DNA from: JAGVSR01 sp964458265
GTDB taxonomy: Bacteria > Pseudomonadota > Alphaproteobacteria > Rhizobiales > Hyphomicrobiaceae
Assembly: GCA_964458265.1 (NCBI GenBank)
Contig: CAYWIF010000002.1
Location: 1-64,000, forward strand
Direction: 5' to 3'
DNA length: 64,000 nt
In this document: positions 43,579 through 52,060 of the stretch, one piece after another
Layout of the letters: every line of letters starts with the position of its first letter
Numbering within the stretch: position 1 is the first letter of the stretch
Made by a program: the position numbers and the translations under genes
Notes under the pieces: generated by a model
Told to the model about the DNA's origin: nothing
What the model saw: only the letters and a program-made list of their open reading frames with translations
Databases searched by the model: none

Positions 43579-43845
43579 TTATTCGAACTCGCGGTCGTCC
43601 ACCGCCGCACCAGGCAATTCCCTGTCCAGCGACGCGCGGTAGGCTATGCAGCCGCGCATGAACTTGGGCCACGGAGGTACGGCCACGTCGGGGCTCGTCT
43701 GTTCCGGCAAAAGACTCCAGAGCTGCGGATGATACCAGCACAGATCATGGCCCGAAGAATCGCGATGCGATCGTATCCCGGCGCGAAGCCTCCGCACCTC
43801 CCTGGCAAGTTCGTCCCGGCTCATGGTGTCGAGATCGTCGTCCAT
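43579..43845 (-). CDS. Small hypothetical protein
   Basis: An 88-residue cytoplasmic protein: a charged N-terminal helix (SRDELAREVRRLRAGIRSHRD), then a central segment with CWYHPQLWSLLP and PPWPKFMRGC, rich in Trp and Pro. It ends with an acidic tail. The ATG has GGGAGG at 8 bases. I do not recognise the family beyond similar short proteins expected in related genomes. It follows the TetR gene after 21 bases on the same strand and likely shares its transcript; it converges with the PRMT-like gene, 7 bases apart. Confidence 0.72.
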   Translation of the reverse strand: MDDDLDTMSRDELAREVRRLRAGIRSHRDSSGHDLCWYHPQLWSLLPEQTSPDVAVPPWPKFMRGCIAYRASLDRELPGAAVDDREFE

Positions 43846-43866
43846 CGCATATCCTCCCTCACCGGG

Positions 43867-44544
43867 TCACGACTGCTGCCCTTTTAGCGTCCGCTCGATC
43901 CCGTCGAGAAACGAGCTGAGCAGAATTTCAAACACCCGGTCGCTTTCGTCCTTCGCGAACACCGGCCCCATTTTGCGCGTCACCGGAAAGAGGCGCGGGT
44001 CGAGGGCCTCGATTTCGGCCAGTTCTTCCGGCGTGCACGGGTTCAACATACCGCCCACTTCCACGACCCCGAACCCAATCGCGAGAGTGAACAGCGCCAT
44101 CCCGTAATCCGCTGCGTCCTCCTCATTGAAGCCCGCGTCGAGAAGGGCCGCATAGACCATTTCGCCCAGTTCGAAATCGGCCGGCCCGCTCGTCTGATAC
44201 CGAGAGACGATGTTGAATGCCTTCGGATAGCGCTCCGCCAATCCGCGGTACCGCTGCGCTACCTCCAGCAAGATGTCCCGCCACGCGCCCTTGGGGCGTT
44301 CGATGTCGAGCGACGCAACCATGGCATCGGCTATGGCCCGCATCAGTCCTTCGCGCGACCCGAAGTGATGCAGGATCGTCATCCCGTCCACGCCGACCGC
44401 CGTCGCCAGCTTTCTGACCGAGAACGTCTGCTCGCCTTCCGCCGCAAGCATCTCAAGCGCGGCATCCACCAGATCCTGGCGGCGAATACCCCTGCGCCCG
44501 CGGCGGTTCTTTTCGTGTTCGTCCTGCAACAATAAATCCTTCAC
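43867..44544 (-). CDS. TetR-family transcriptional regulator
   Basis: A 225-residue regulator. Its basic N-terminus (KNRRGRRGIRRQD) precedes a standard TetR helix-turn-helix (VRKLATAVGVDGMTILHHFGSREGLMRAIADAM, about 43-75). The C-terminal ligand domain is of the TetR_C type with DFELGEMVYAALLDAGFNEEDAADYG. It stands divergent from a 34-codon ORF across a 149-base region that holds three similar 14-15 bp sites. Autorepression and control of that ORF are the obvious inference. The ligand is unknown. Confidence 0.85.
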   Translation of the reverse strand: MKDLLLQDEHEKNRRGRRGIRRQDLVDAALEMLAAEGEQTFSVRKLATAVGVDGMTILHHFGSREGLMRAIADAMVASLDIERPKGAWRDILLEVAQRYRGLAERYPKAFNIVSRYQTSGPADFELGEMVYAALLDAGFNEEDAADYGMALFTLAIGFGVVEVGGMLNPCTPEELAEIEALDPRLFPVTRKMGPVFAKDESDRVFEILLSSFLDGIERTLKGQQS

Positions 44545-44556
44545 CCTAGCCGATTT

Positions 44557-44612
44557 TTCTGCAATGTAGACTTGACTTCTGCGATGCAGAATATATATTC
44601 ATCGTTGTAGAG
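44557..44612 (+). promoter_or_regulatory. Promoter with triple TetR-type operator
   Basis: Three related sites stand 20 and 21 bases apart: TTCTGCAATGTAGA (44557), TTCTGCGATGCAGAA (44577, a perfect inverted repeat with a 3-base centre) and TTCATCGTTGTAGAG (44598). A plus-strand promoter, TTGACT at 44572-44577 and TATATT at 44594-44599 with a 16-base spacer, encloses the perfect site, so a bound repressor would exclude RNA polymerase. Confidence 0.65.
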
Positions 44613-44693
44613 TTTAGCGCCGATCCTCGGAAAAGCGCAAGACTTAAGAAAAAAGCTCGCGAAATCAGAGCTTAGAACCCAAGGACACGTATC

Positions 44694-44798
44694 ATGACCG
44701 CGCAGAACCGTAACAATCAGTCGAACCAGCCCCTCAATCTCGGCGGCTTCTTTGACAGCTTCGTCCGCCAGATCGGCGGCGTCATTAACGGCCGTTGA
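44694..44798 (+). CDS. 34-residue micro-ORF under a TetR-type operator
   Basis: A short frame starting at ATG 44694 with AAGGA ten bases upstream, 95 bases after a good promoter. The first 13 residues are polar and Asn/Gln-rich; the second part (LGGFFDSFVRQIGGVING) is amphipathic, able to form a membrane-associating helix. No database family comes to mind. It ends just before a hairpin at 44810-44827. The evidence that it is translated is the promoter, ribosome site and tidy boundaries. Its function is unknown. Confidence 0.55.
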   Translation: MTAQNRNNQSNQPLNLGGFFDSFVRQIGGVINGR

Positions 44799-44809
44799 GT
44801 GCCGTGCGG

Positions 44810-44827
44810 CGCCCACTTTTGTGGGCG
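44810..44827 (+). terminator. Hairpin after micro-ORF
   Basis: CGCCCAC pairs with GTGGGCG around TTTT, 11 bases after the stop of the 34-residue ORF. No T-run follows, so termination would be weak or the hairpin acts as an mRNA end protector. Confidence 0.45.
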
Positions 44828-45017
44828 ACCCGGCGAAGTTTGAGAGTTCGGAGGGAGCGCAGGCCGCACAAAAAGTGAAAGCGGCGGCGCTCCCTTCGCA
44901 ATCTTGCGGAACGAGCAACTATTCTTTGCCGGCCGTGCTACCGGCACGCCGCGCCAACCAGCAATACGTCCGCACCGGTCGCCATGGCCTCTCGCGTCAT
45001 GTCCTCCCGTGTCGCGC

Positions 45018-45476
45018 TCACGCCTTGTTTTCCCAACGGCCCTCCGGCGATTGTTTCCAATAACTCACCTTGCAGCCCGCAGCCTTCGCCGCGCTCCACT
45101 GCGTGCGCGCTTGCAAACGCGCCTCTTCATCGTTGCCATCAAAAAGGAAGACGAGCCGAATGTGCGTTTCATAGTCCGGAGCGTCCGCCCCATCGACGAG
45201 AAAACGCACCCCTGCTCCGTTTGGCGTCACGGGCTCCATCGTCAAAAAGATCGGCTGATCAGCGGCATGTCCATCCTTCGCCGTCCCGTGTGCCAGAAAG
45301 CTTTCCTCGCTGTAGGTCCACAGCGTTGCATCGAGCGCTTCGAGACGTTCAGCATTGCCCGACTGCACGACGGCGCGCCAACCGCGCTGCAACGTTTTTT
45401 CCAGCAGTCCCGGCAAAACCCGCTCCAGCGGTTGGCGTTCAAGGTGATAGAAAAGTACTTCCGACTTCTCAGCCAT
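45018..45476 (-). CDS. holC: DNA polymerase III chi subunit HolC
   Basis: A 152-residue subunit of the clamp-loader complex that contacts single-strand binding protein. The family traits are VLFYHLERQPLERVLPGLLEKTLQRGWRAVV-type N-terminus, LWTYSEESFLAHG, and the C-terminal VFLFDGNDEEARLQARTQWSAAKAAG. The start at 45476 (MAEKSE) fits the family; the longer frame upstream does not. It stands alone: no pepA neighbour, which is its common partner, lies nearby. Confidence 0.9.
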   Translation of the reverse strand: MAEKSEVLFYHLERQPLERVLPGLLEKTLQRGWRAVVQSGNAERLEALDATLWTYSEESFLAHGTAKDGHAADQPIFLTMEPVTPNGAGVRFLVDGADAPDYETHIRLVFLFDGNDEEARLQARTQWSAAKAAGCKVSYWKQSPEGRWENKA

Positions 45477-45666
45477 GATGCTCCGCCCGGCAATTCCATG
45501 CTTTGTCGAATTGTTTGACCAAGAACACTTGAAACGCAAACCCCACTTCACTAATTGTTGGGGTCCGGTGCGGCGCCTTAAGTGGTGACGCCTGTGTGGG
45601 CGGTGAGATGGCAGCCTCTTAACGGTTCGCTGCATGTCTCCCGCCCACTGTGATTCCAGGCGCCGC

Positions 45667-45703
45667 TGAAAAAAAACGCCCCCGGTATACCGAGAGCGTT
45701 TCT
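45667..45703 (-). terminator. Rho-independent terminator
   Basis: On the minus strand AACGC..CTCGG pairs with CCGGGGGCGTT around TATA, followed by eight T. It lies just after the stop of the small secreted Cys-rich protein gene at 45727. Confidence 0.85.
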
Positions 45704-45726
45704 AACCTCAGGGGCCGCCGTTCACC

Positions 45727-45978
45727 TCACCGCCTCGGGCGGCGGATCTCACCGGCATCCACGAGCGCATCGATACACCCGACAGAAAGCCGCTTTCCGA
45801 CCGTGCGCATACACTGCCGCGCCTTGGTCGATTCCGGGGCGTACTTCGGGCAGAACCTCTTGTAATCCGCGCCGCACGCCTCGCGCACCTTGGCGCTGAC
45901 AGCGTGCGCTGGCGCGGCGGCCATGAGCGCGCACCCGCCCGCAACTACGAAAACGGCAAGGCTCTTCATCTTGATCAT
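45727..45978 (-). CDS. Secreted Cys-rich-repeat small protein
   Basis: An 83-residue protein with a signal peptide (MIKMKSLAVFVVAGG core, ending APAHAVSA). The mature domain has four Cys in the pattern ACGADYKRFCPKYAPESTK..QCMRTVGKRLSVGC, which matches the Cys-rich repeat seen in eukaryotic GLG1 and in many alphaproteobacterial exported small proteins. The role is unknown. The ATG at 45978 was preferred over the longer frame to 46125 because the signal peptide starts there. A strong terminator follows; der lies upstream on the same strand with 147 bases between. Confidence 0.75.
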   Translation of the reverse strand: MIKMKSLAVFVVAGGCALMAAAPAHAVSAKVREACGADYKRFCPKYAPESTKARQCMRTVGKRLSVGCIDALVDAGEIRRPRR

Positions 45979-46125
45979 CACGGCGTACCTTTCGTTTAGC
46001 CGGACCGCTTTTGCGGGTCCGATATCTGTGATTGCTCCCGGCATGCGATGAAAAATAGCGCCACGAGCCCAACCTCGCCAGCGTCCGTTGGCCGCTGCGT
46101 CAGGGCGAGCAGCTGCGATGACCAC

Positions 46126-47577
46126 CTATTTCCGCCGTCCGGTTTTTTCGTAAGGATTATCGCCCCTTCTCAGGTTGAAGCGGATCGGGACGCCTGGCAG
46201 TCCGAACGCATCCCGGAGACTGTTGGTGAGGTATTTGAGGTAGGATTTGGGCATCTCGTCAGCCTTTTGGCAGAACGCGACGAACGTCGGCGGCCGCGTC
46301 GATGGCTGCGTCACATATCTTATCTTGATGCGTCGCCCTGCCGATGCGGGTGGCGCATGCCGCGCCAGCGCTTCGGCCAGCCACCGGTTCAGTTCGGACG
46401 TCGAAACGCGGCGATTCCACAGATCCGCAGCCTTGAACACCGCCGTCATCAGTTTGTCGAGACCGCTTTCGCCGAGCGCCGACACGGGCACCACCGCCAC
46501 ACCGGGCACTTGCGCCAGGCTCATAGCCACCAGATCGCGGATTTCCTTCAAACGCTTCTGCTTGTTTTCGATCAGGTCCCACTTGTTGACCGCAATAACG
46601 AACGCACGTCCCTCATCCGTCGCCAGTTGCCCGATCGTCAAATCCTGATGTTCGAGCGGATGCTCCGCGTCGACGAGCAGCACGACGACCTCCGCAAACC
46701 GGATCGCGCGCACCGCATCCGACGCCGACAGCTTCTCCGCCAGCTCCGTGATCTTGGCTTTGCGCCTGAGCCCCGCCGTATCGAACAGCCGGACCGTTCG
46801 GCCCTTCCATTCGAAATCTGTCGAGACACTGTCCCGCGTCAGGCCCGGCTCCGGCCCGGTGATCATCCGGTCTTCGCCAAGTAGCGCATTGACGAGCGTT
46901 GACTTGCCCGCATTCGGCCGCCCGACGATAGCGACACGCAACGGCCGGTTGGCGCGGAACGTCTCCTCATCCTCCGGCGGCTCTTCCTCCGCGGTATCGG
47001 CGTGCGGATCCTTCTGCCGGATGATTGGTTTCAGCCCCAGCGCATTGAGCGTATCGATCATCAACTCGCCGAGCCCCTCGCCATGCTCGGCGGAAATCGC
47101 CACCGGCTCCCCGAGCCCGAGTTTGAACGCCTCATAAAATCCAGCCGCCGACGCGCGCGATTCACTCTTGTTGGCCACGAGCACCACCGGTTTGCCGGAC
47201 TGCCGCACGATCCGCCCAAACCCTTCGTCCGCCGTCGTCACGCCGTCTTTGGCGTCAATCACGAACAACACGAGGTCGGCTGCCTCGATGGCGGCAAGCG
47301 TCTGTTGCCGCATCCGGTCGGCGATCGACCCGCGTGACGCCTCTTCGAGGCCCGCCGTGTCGGTGATCCTCAAAACGTGCCCTTCGAAATTCGCCTCGCC
47401 GTCGCGACGGTCGCGCGTCAGACCCGGCAGATCGGACACGAGCGCCGCCCGCGTGTGCGTCAACCGGTTGAACAACGTCGATTTGCCCACGTTCGGCCGG
47501 CCGACGATCGCAACCGTCGGAAGCGCAGGAGCTACGGGGCGTGACACCGGTTCTGAGGACGCCTTGTTGGAGGACAT
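46126..47577 (-). CDS. der: Ribosome-associated GTPase Der (EngA)
   Basis: An essential double GTPase for 50S ribosome assembly. The 483-residue protein has GTPase domain 1 (GRPNVGKSTLFNRL, DLPGLTRDR, NKSE) and domain 2 (GRPNAGKSTLVNALL, DTAGLRRKAK, NKWD), then a KH-like C-terminal domain. An acidic linker (about 185-205, EEEPPEDEE) separates the G domains. A Pro-rich lead of about 20 residues precedes domain 1. It does not sit next to bamB, its partner in many genomes, since bamB is at the far end of this window. Confidence 0.96.
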   Translation of the reverse strand: MSSNKASSEPVSRPVAPALPTVAIVGRPNVGKSTLFNRLTHTRAALVSDLPGLTRDRRDGEANFEGHVLRITDTAGLEEASRGSIADRMRQQTLAAIEAADLVLFVIDAKDGVTTADEGFGRIVRQSGKPVVLVANKSESRASAAGFYEAFKLGLGEPVAISAEHGEGLGELMIDTLNALGLKPIIRQKDPHADTAEEEPPEDEETFRANRPLRVAIVGRPNAGKSTLVNALLGEDRMITGPEPGLTRDSVSTDFEWKGRTVRLFDTAGLRRKAKITELAEKLSASDAVRAIRFAEVVVLLVDAEHPLEHQDLTIGQLATDEGRAFVIAVNKWDLIENKQKRLKEIRDLVAMSLAQVPGVAVVPVSALGESGLDKLMTAVFKAADLWNRRVSTSELNRWLAEALARHAPPASAGRRIKIRYVTQPSTRPPTFVAFCQKADEMPKSYLKYLTNSLRDAFGLPGVPIRFNLRRGDNPYEKTGRRK

Positions 47578-47715
47578 GAAACTGCCAAATAGGGTTGAGC
47601 CGCCGCTTATGCCCCATTCTCAGCCCCGCGCAAATGCGTGACACCGGCACGGGATGCAGGCATGAAGCGGCCGCCCGCTCATTCACCGGCGCTGACGCCG
47701 TTAACCGTCCCCACC

Positions 47716-48570
47716 ATGAACTACCGCCACGCCTACCACGCTGGAAACTTTGCCGATGTCGTCAAGCATCTGGTGCTGACGCTCGTCATCAGGCACTTGA
47801 AACAGAAGCCCGCCCCCTTCCGCGTCATCGATACGCACGCAGGCGTCGGCCTCTACGATCTCACTGGTCGCGAAGCGGGCAAAACCGGCGAGTGGGAAAA
47901 CGGCATCGGCCGCATCATCACCCACACGTTCCAGAATGAAGTTGCGCGCATCCTCGCGCCTTACCTCGACATCGTGCGCGCCGAGAATCCTCCGGACACC
48001 CTTACGCTCTACCCTGGCAGCCCGGTGATCGCCCGCCGACTGCTGCGCGACCAAGATATCCTTGCCGTCAATGAGCTTCATGCGGAAGACCACGCCGAAT
48101 TGGCCCGCTACTTTGCCCGCGACCCTCAGACCAAAGTGCTGCGGCTCGACGGCTGGACCGCTTTGAAATCGCTTCTGCCGCCGAAGGAGCGCCGCGGCGT
48201 CATTCTCGTCGACCCGCCTTTCGAAGAGACCGGAGAGTTGGATCGCCTGATCTCTGGTCTCAAAGACGCTCAACGCCGCTTCGCCACCGGAACGGTCATC
48301 GTCTGGTACCCGATCAAGTCACTGAAACCACTCGATCGCTTCTATGCCGGCGTCTCCGCTCTCGGCTTGGAGAAAGTCCTGGTGACCGAATTGTTCATCC
48401 GCCCACCCGGCGACCCCGCCCGCCTCAACGGGACCGGCCTCATGATCGTCAATCCGCCTTTCACGCTCGAACCGCAATTGCAGACCGTGCTTCCTGCTCT
48501 TACGAGCCTATTGTCTACGGAACCCGGCGCGTTTCACGTCGTCGGCGCAACCTGCCCTCCCAAGCGCTGA
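47716..48570 (+). CDS. rlmJ: 23S rRNA m6A2030 methyltransferase RlmJ
   Basis: A 284-residue methyltransferase that modifies A2030 in 23S rRNA. The family start MNYRHAYHAGNFADVVKH defines the ATG at 47716, and DPPFEETGEL is the catalytic N/D-PP-F motif. The SAM region is VIDTHAGVGLYDL. The longer frame from 47638 lacks merit. It is divergent from der with 138 bases between the starts. Confidence 0.94.
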   Translation: MNYRHAYHAGNFADVVKHLVLTLVIRHLKQKPAPFRVIDTHAGVGLYDLTGREAGKTGEWENGIGRIITHTFQNEVARILAPYLDIVRAENPPDTLTLYPGSPVIARRLLRDQDILAVNELHAEDHAELARYFARDPQTKVLRLDGWTALKSLLPPKERRGVILVDPPFEETGELDRLISGLKDAQRRFATGTVIVWYPIKSLKPLDRFYAGVSALGLEKVLVTELFIRPPGDPARLNGTGLMIVNPPFTLEPQLQTVLPALTSLLSTEPGAFHVVGATCPPKR

Positions 48571-48764
48571 ACGCGGGCCCAATCCACCTGTCCCGTTTTG
48601 GCTCGTTAAGCCTGAAGTTTCGGAATTTGTCGCTGACCGTGTCATTTGCGCCTTGCACAAGTTAAAAAACTTTGATCGCATAGGACATGGCGCCGCAGCT
48701 TCGCGATGGTCGTATGAGGTCAGCGCCTGCAGCAGACGACGAGCAGCAAGATCGGTGGCAAACG

Positions 48765-48977
48765 ATGCGGCAGACTGGGACTGTAAAATTCTTCAACGAG
48801 CAGAAGGGGTTCGGCTTCATTAAGCCGGATGGTGGCGGCAACGATATCTTTGTGCACATCACGGCGCTTCAACAGTCGGGCTTGCAGAACTTGGCTGAAG
48901 GGATGCGCATTTCTTTTGAAACCGAGCCCGACAAGCGTGGCAAGGGCCCAAAGGCCGTCCAACTGCGGCCCGAATAA
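48765..48977 (+). CDS. Cold-shock domain protein
   Basis: A 70-residue single-domain nucleic-acid chaperone of the Csp family. RNP1 is KGFGFI and RNP2 is DIFVHI. The start was placed at ATG 48765 (MRQTGTVKFF), where the family begins; the frame is open upstream to 48687. The 195 bases before the start may contain the long 5' leader common in cold-inducible csp genes. A GC hairpin (49017-49038) follows the stop at 48977. Confidence 0.93.
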   Translation: MRQTGTVKFFNEQKGFGFIKPDGGGNDIFVHITALQQSGLQNLAEGMRISFETEPDKRGKGPKAVQLRPE

Positions 48978-49016
48978 TCGGTCGTGGCCGCCGCTGCCGT
49001 CACCTGGTCTTGATTG

Positions 49017-49038
49017 CGGCCCGGCCACAACCGGGCCG
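49017..49038 (+). terminator. GC-rich hairpin after the cold-shock gene
   Basis: CGGCCCGG pairs with CCGGGCCG around CCACAA. Only TCTG follows, so it is a weak intrinsic terminator at best. Confidence 0.5.
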
Positions 49039-49290
49039 TCTGACATCTGTGGAAAACGACCTTATACTTGCATTTCGAATATTGAACGCCGCTCTGCTCG
49101 CCCCATTGCGATTTGGCCACAGACCTAGGGTTTTTGCCGCTCTCGGCGACATGGTCACAAGATCAACAGATTGTTGAAATGCATGGGGACTTCAGGCCCT
49201 TCGCCACTGGCCGGTAAGGCCTTCCATGGCTATAGGTGACGGAGGTATGTCGCTGGCTGCACCACGAGCGGCCAATTGGAGAAATTTTTG

Positions 49291-50031
49291 ATGCGATCGC
49301 TCACGGCATCCGCCCTGACTGCAATGACCGCCGCAGCCGCGGTCATGGTCTCCGCCGCCACGGCCAACGCGGCGTGCAAGAAGATGGGATTTCTTGTCAA
49401 CGATTACGGCAAGGACGGTCCCACGAAAGATGCGCAGGATCTTCTCGACAAGCACATCGCAGAGTGGGCCGCTCAGAACGGCATCAAGAACTACACTGTC
49501 GGCAAGAAGGACGTGAAGTGCGAACTCTACATCGACGTCATCCTGTTCGACGAGCACACCTGCACCGCATCCGCCAACGTGTGCTGGGACGAGCCTGGCA
49601 AGGAAAAGCCCGCAAAATCGGCAAAAAAGAAAGAACAGGACTCCTCTGATACGGCCAAGGCTGTCGAATCCGACGACAAGTCCAGCGAATCTAAGGCGTC
49701 CGACGAGGCTCCGAAAACAGCAGCCGGCGCCACCACCGAAACCAAATCGGAAACCGCCCCGGCCGGCGCGATCGAGACCGGCACGCTCCCAGGCGCGGAA
49801 ACCACCACGCCGGCCCCTGCAGCCGGCACATCCGCCGACGATGCAGCCGCTCGCGCTGCCGCCGCGGCAGAGCGCGCCGCGGAAGCCGCAGAGCGTGCAG
49901 CAGCCGCAGCCGAAAAAGCTGCCGCCGCATCGCAGGCCACTGCGCCTCCATCCCAACTTGAAATGCCGGCCTTCGGTGCCGGCAAGCCTGCCGAAGTCGC
50001 ACCCGTCACTCCGGCCGAACCGAAGCCTTGA
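49291..50031 (+). CDS. Secreted Ala-rich protein of unknown function
   Basis: A 246-residue exported protein. Residues 1-27 form a signal peptide (ending TANAACK). The first mature segment (about 28-110) holds CKKMGFLVNDYGKDGPTKDAQDLLDKHI and two further Cys pairs, a compact domain that I do not recognise. The second half is low complexity: Lys/Ser/Asp-rich, then a heptad run of Ala, Glu and Arg (about 188-220) that would form a long helix, and a Pro-rich end. GGAG nine bases before the ATG at 49291 sets the start. A strong terminator follows, so it is monocistronic. Confidence 0.72.
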   Translation: MRSLTASALTAMTAAAAVMVSAATANAACKKMGFLVNDYGKDGPTKDAQDLLDKHIAEWAAQNGIKNYTVGKKDVKCELYIDVILFDEHTCTASANVCWDEPGKEKPAKSAKKKEQDSSDTAKAVESDDKSSESKASDEAPKTAAGATTETKSETAPAGAIETGTLPGAETTTPAPAAGTSADDAAARAAAAAERAAEAAERAAAAAEKAAAASQATAPPSQLEMPAFGAGKPAEVAPVTPAEPKP

Positions 50032-50059
50032 ACAACCGCGCCGGACCAGGTGGAAAATA

Positions 50060-50086
50060 GCGCGTCTCGCGAGAGACGCGCTTTTT
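50060..50086 (+). terminator. Rho-independent terminator
   Basis: GCGCGTCTC (50060-50068) pairs with GAGACGCGC (50073-50081) around a 4-base loop and is followed by TTTTT. It terminates the Ala-rich protein gene and lies just after the convergent fetB stop. Confidence 0.9.
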
Positions 50087-50094
50087 CATTGTGC

Positions 50095-50904
50095 TCAGCT
50101 TGATCCCTTCGAAGCCGTCAGCCGGTCGAGCCGCAGCCGGTGCCGCTCGTCCGTCAAAAGCCTGACCGCCGCCACCCCTGCCAGCACAACCGCAATACCC
50201 GTCGCCCCAGCGATCAGGAACAAGATCATCACCTGATACTTCATCGCCTCGACAGGATCGGCTCCCGCCAGAATCTGGCCGGTCATCATGCCCGGTACCG
50301 ACACCAGGCCCGCCACCGCCATCGCACTCAGAATGGGGGTCAATCCAGCCTTCAATCCCCGTCGCAGGACGTCTTCCAGCGCTTCGACGCGCGTGCTGCC
50401 CAAAGCCAACCTGGCCTCGATTGCTGCTCTCTCCCGCGTCGCCGCACCCGTGATTGTATCGAGCACCAGCGTCACGCCGGCCAGCGCATTGCCGATCATC
50501 ATGCCGAGTATGGGTAACAAAAATCGCGGCGCCCACCACGGCTCTGACCCGATGATCGCTGTAACTGCGAACACCGATGCCAGCAAACCCGCAAAGAACG
50601 GTGCGGCGCCGCCGATCAAATAAGACGCGGGCCCCCGGAATTTCCGATCCTGCCGCGACGCAACTTCATAGGCGGTCGCGGCCAGCATCATCAAGGCGAA
50701 GCCAATTGTCGCCCACGACGACCCACTATCGAAGACCAGCTTCAAAACGAACGCGACCGCCGCAAGCTGCACGCACATGCGCGCTGCCGAAACGGCAATT
50801 GTACGCTCCAACCCGAGCCGGAATGCTAGCGAAAGTCCGGCTGTCAGGACGAGCAGCAGCGACGCCAGCAGAAGGTCCTGCGGTGTCAGCGAAATATACG
50901 TCAT
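50095..50904 (-). CDS. fetB: ABC transporter permease FetB (UPF0014)
   Basis: A 269-residue membrane protein with about seven helices. The UPF0014 signatures are LGLERTIAVSAARMCVQLA, the central LPILGMMIGNALAGVTL, and SVPGMMTGQILAGADPVEAMKYQVMI. E. coli FetAB is reported to export iron and aid resistance to oxidative stress. The ATG overlaps the fetA stop by four bases, indicating tight coupling. The two genes form an isolated operon on the minus strand. Confidence 0.9.
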   Translation of the reverse strand: MTYISLTPQDLLLASLLLVLTAGLSLAFRLGLERTIAVSAARMCVQLAAVAFVLKLVFDSGSSWATIGFALMMLAATAYEVASRQDRKFRGPASYLIGGAAPFFAGLLASVFAVTAIIGSEPWWAPRFLLPILGMMIGNALAGVTLVLDTITGAATRERAAIEARLALGSTRVEALEDVLRRGLKAGLTPILSAMAVAGLVSVPGMMTGQILAGADPVEAMKYQVMILFLIAGATGIAVVLAGVAAVRLLTDERHRLRLDRLTASKGSS

Positions 50905-51527
50905 GCCCCACCCGCCGCGCCGGAATCCGCGCCGGGGCCGCGCGGCTTCGGCAGCCTCAGTCGCGCATGCGACAGTCGCTGCGACAGCGCCAGATCATGC
51001 GTGGCAAGAACGACGGTGCGCCCGGCATAAAGCTGATAGCGGATTTGCTCTTCGATTAATGCCGCACTCGCCCCATCGAGCGATGCGGTCGGTTCATCGA
51101 GCAACAATACCTTCGGCTCCCCCTGCAGAGCCCGCACGAACGCGAGCCGCAGCCGCTCTCCCGTGGAGAGTTGCGCGAGGTTGCAATCCAGATCGCCGGG
51201 TTCCAGACCCACGTGAGCCAGTTGCCGCCGAAAGCGCTCCGTATCAGCGACGTCGGCCGCGAACCCGCCTCGCGGCGTATCGCTCCACCAGCCGGGTTCG
51301 GCGGCCACATAGCGCACGAGCTGCCGCCATTGCGGTGCTGGAACCTCGTCTCGCTCTGCGCCGTCGAGAAACACCAAACCCTCGACTGGATCGAGGTCGG
51401 CCAGCGCCCTGAGAAGCCGGGTTTTACCCGAACCCGATGCACCTTCGACCGCAAGACACTCGCCCTCTGCGATCTCGAAGCTGAGCGGCGGCAAAGGTGC
51501 AAGTCTCAGGTTGTCGACACGCAGCAC
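50901..51527 (-). CDS. fetA: ABC transporter ATP-binding protein FetA
   Basis: A 208-residue ATPase. Walker A is GASGSGKT (about 30-37), the signature is LSTGE, and Walker B is VLLLDEPTAS; the switch His is in LATHDLALSQ. It powers FetB. The gene is the first of the fetAB pair. The C-terminal tail (LPKPRGPGADSGAAGG) is Gly- and Ala-rich. 77 bases separate it from the response-regulator gene upstream. Confidence 0.88.
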   Translation of the reverse strand: MLRVDNLRLAPLPPLSFEIAEGECLAVEGASGSGKTRLLRALADLDPVEGLVFLDGAERDEVPAPQWRQLVRYVAAEPGWWSDTPRGGFAADVADTERFRRQLAHVGLEPGDLDCNLAQLSTGERLRLAFVRALQGEPKVLLLDEPTASLDGASAALIEEQIRYQLYAGRTVVLATHDLALSQRLSHARLRLPKPRGPGADSGAAGGA

Positions 51528-51604
51528 GGCCGCTTATCCCCTCGCGCGCCCGGTAATGCGCACGCGGCTGATTACCAAGTCTCGCAACGAACGGCCAGAG
51601 CGGC

Positions 51605-51973
51605 CTACGCCGCGGCCGGGAGCATCCGGAAACGGTCTTCAAGCGACATGCGGTCGAACGGTTTCATGAGACTGGTGTCGGCACCGGCTGCCAAAGCGCG
51701 GGTGATGTCCAAATGATCGTACTCGGTCGCCAGATAGACGAGGTAGGGGCGCGGCCCCGTCGAACGGGCACGCAGCTTCTGAATAAACTCGTGCGCCGAC
51801 ATCTCCGGAATTTGCCAGTCGAGCAGAATAGCGTCCGGCAGCGTCGAACACGCCAATTCGTAAGCCTCTCGCCCATCGCCAGCTTCGATGATTTCGTAGC
51901 CCATTGCCGAAAGGATCTGGGAAGCAACCTTCCGAACGACTTCGCTGTCGTCGACGATGAGGCAGCGTTTCAT
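51605..51973 (-). CDS. Single-domain response regulator
   Basis: A 122-residue receiver domain without an output domain. The acidic pair DD (8-9), phosphoacceptor Asp 52 in LLDWQIPEM and the conserved Lys in SLMKPFD are all present. The start ATG at 51973 (MKRCLIVDDSE) matches the family; the frame to 52000 is a short extension. It is transcribed after chpT on the same strand, with a 109-base gap that holds a CtrA-like box, so it may have its own cell-cycle-controlled promoter. It could receive phosphate from ChpT, or dock like CpdR, but its partner is not evident. Confidence 0.85.
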   Translation of the reverse strand: MKRCLIVDDSEVVRKVASQILSAMGYEIIEAGDGREAYELACSTLPDAILLDWQIPEMSAHEFIQKLRARSTGPRPYLVYLATEYDHLDITRALAAGADTSLMKPFDRMSLEDRFRMLPAAA

Positions 51974-52060
51974 AAAGATACTCCGGCAAGCAACCAACAC
52001 ACCTCACAGCGCGCGCAAGCCCTGCCCGCGCCGCCCGATCGATACTGACTTGGACATGGT

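Noticed and set aside
44541..44918. Minus-strand frame of 125 residues over the micro-ORF and TetR operator
   Set aside because: It covers the promoter and operator region, has no ribosome site and its translation shows no domain.
48687..48764. 26-residue N-terminal extension of the cold-shock protein
   Set aside because: The family begins at MRQTGTVKFF; the upstream codons look like leader RNA, not protein.
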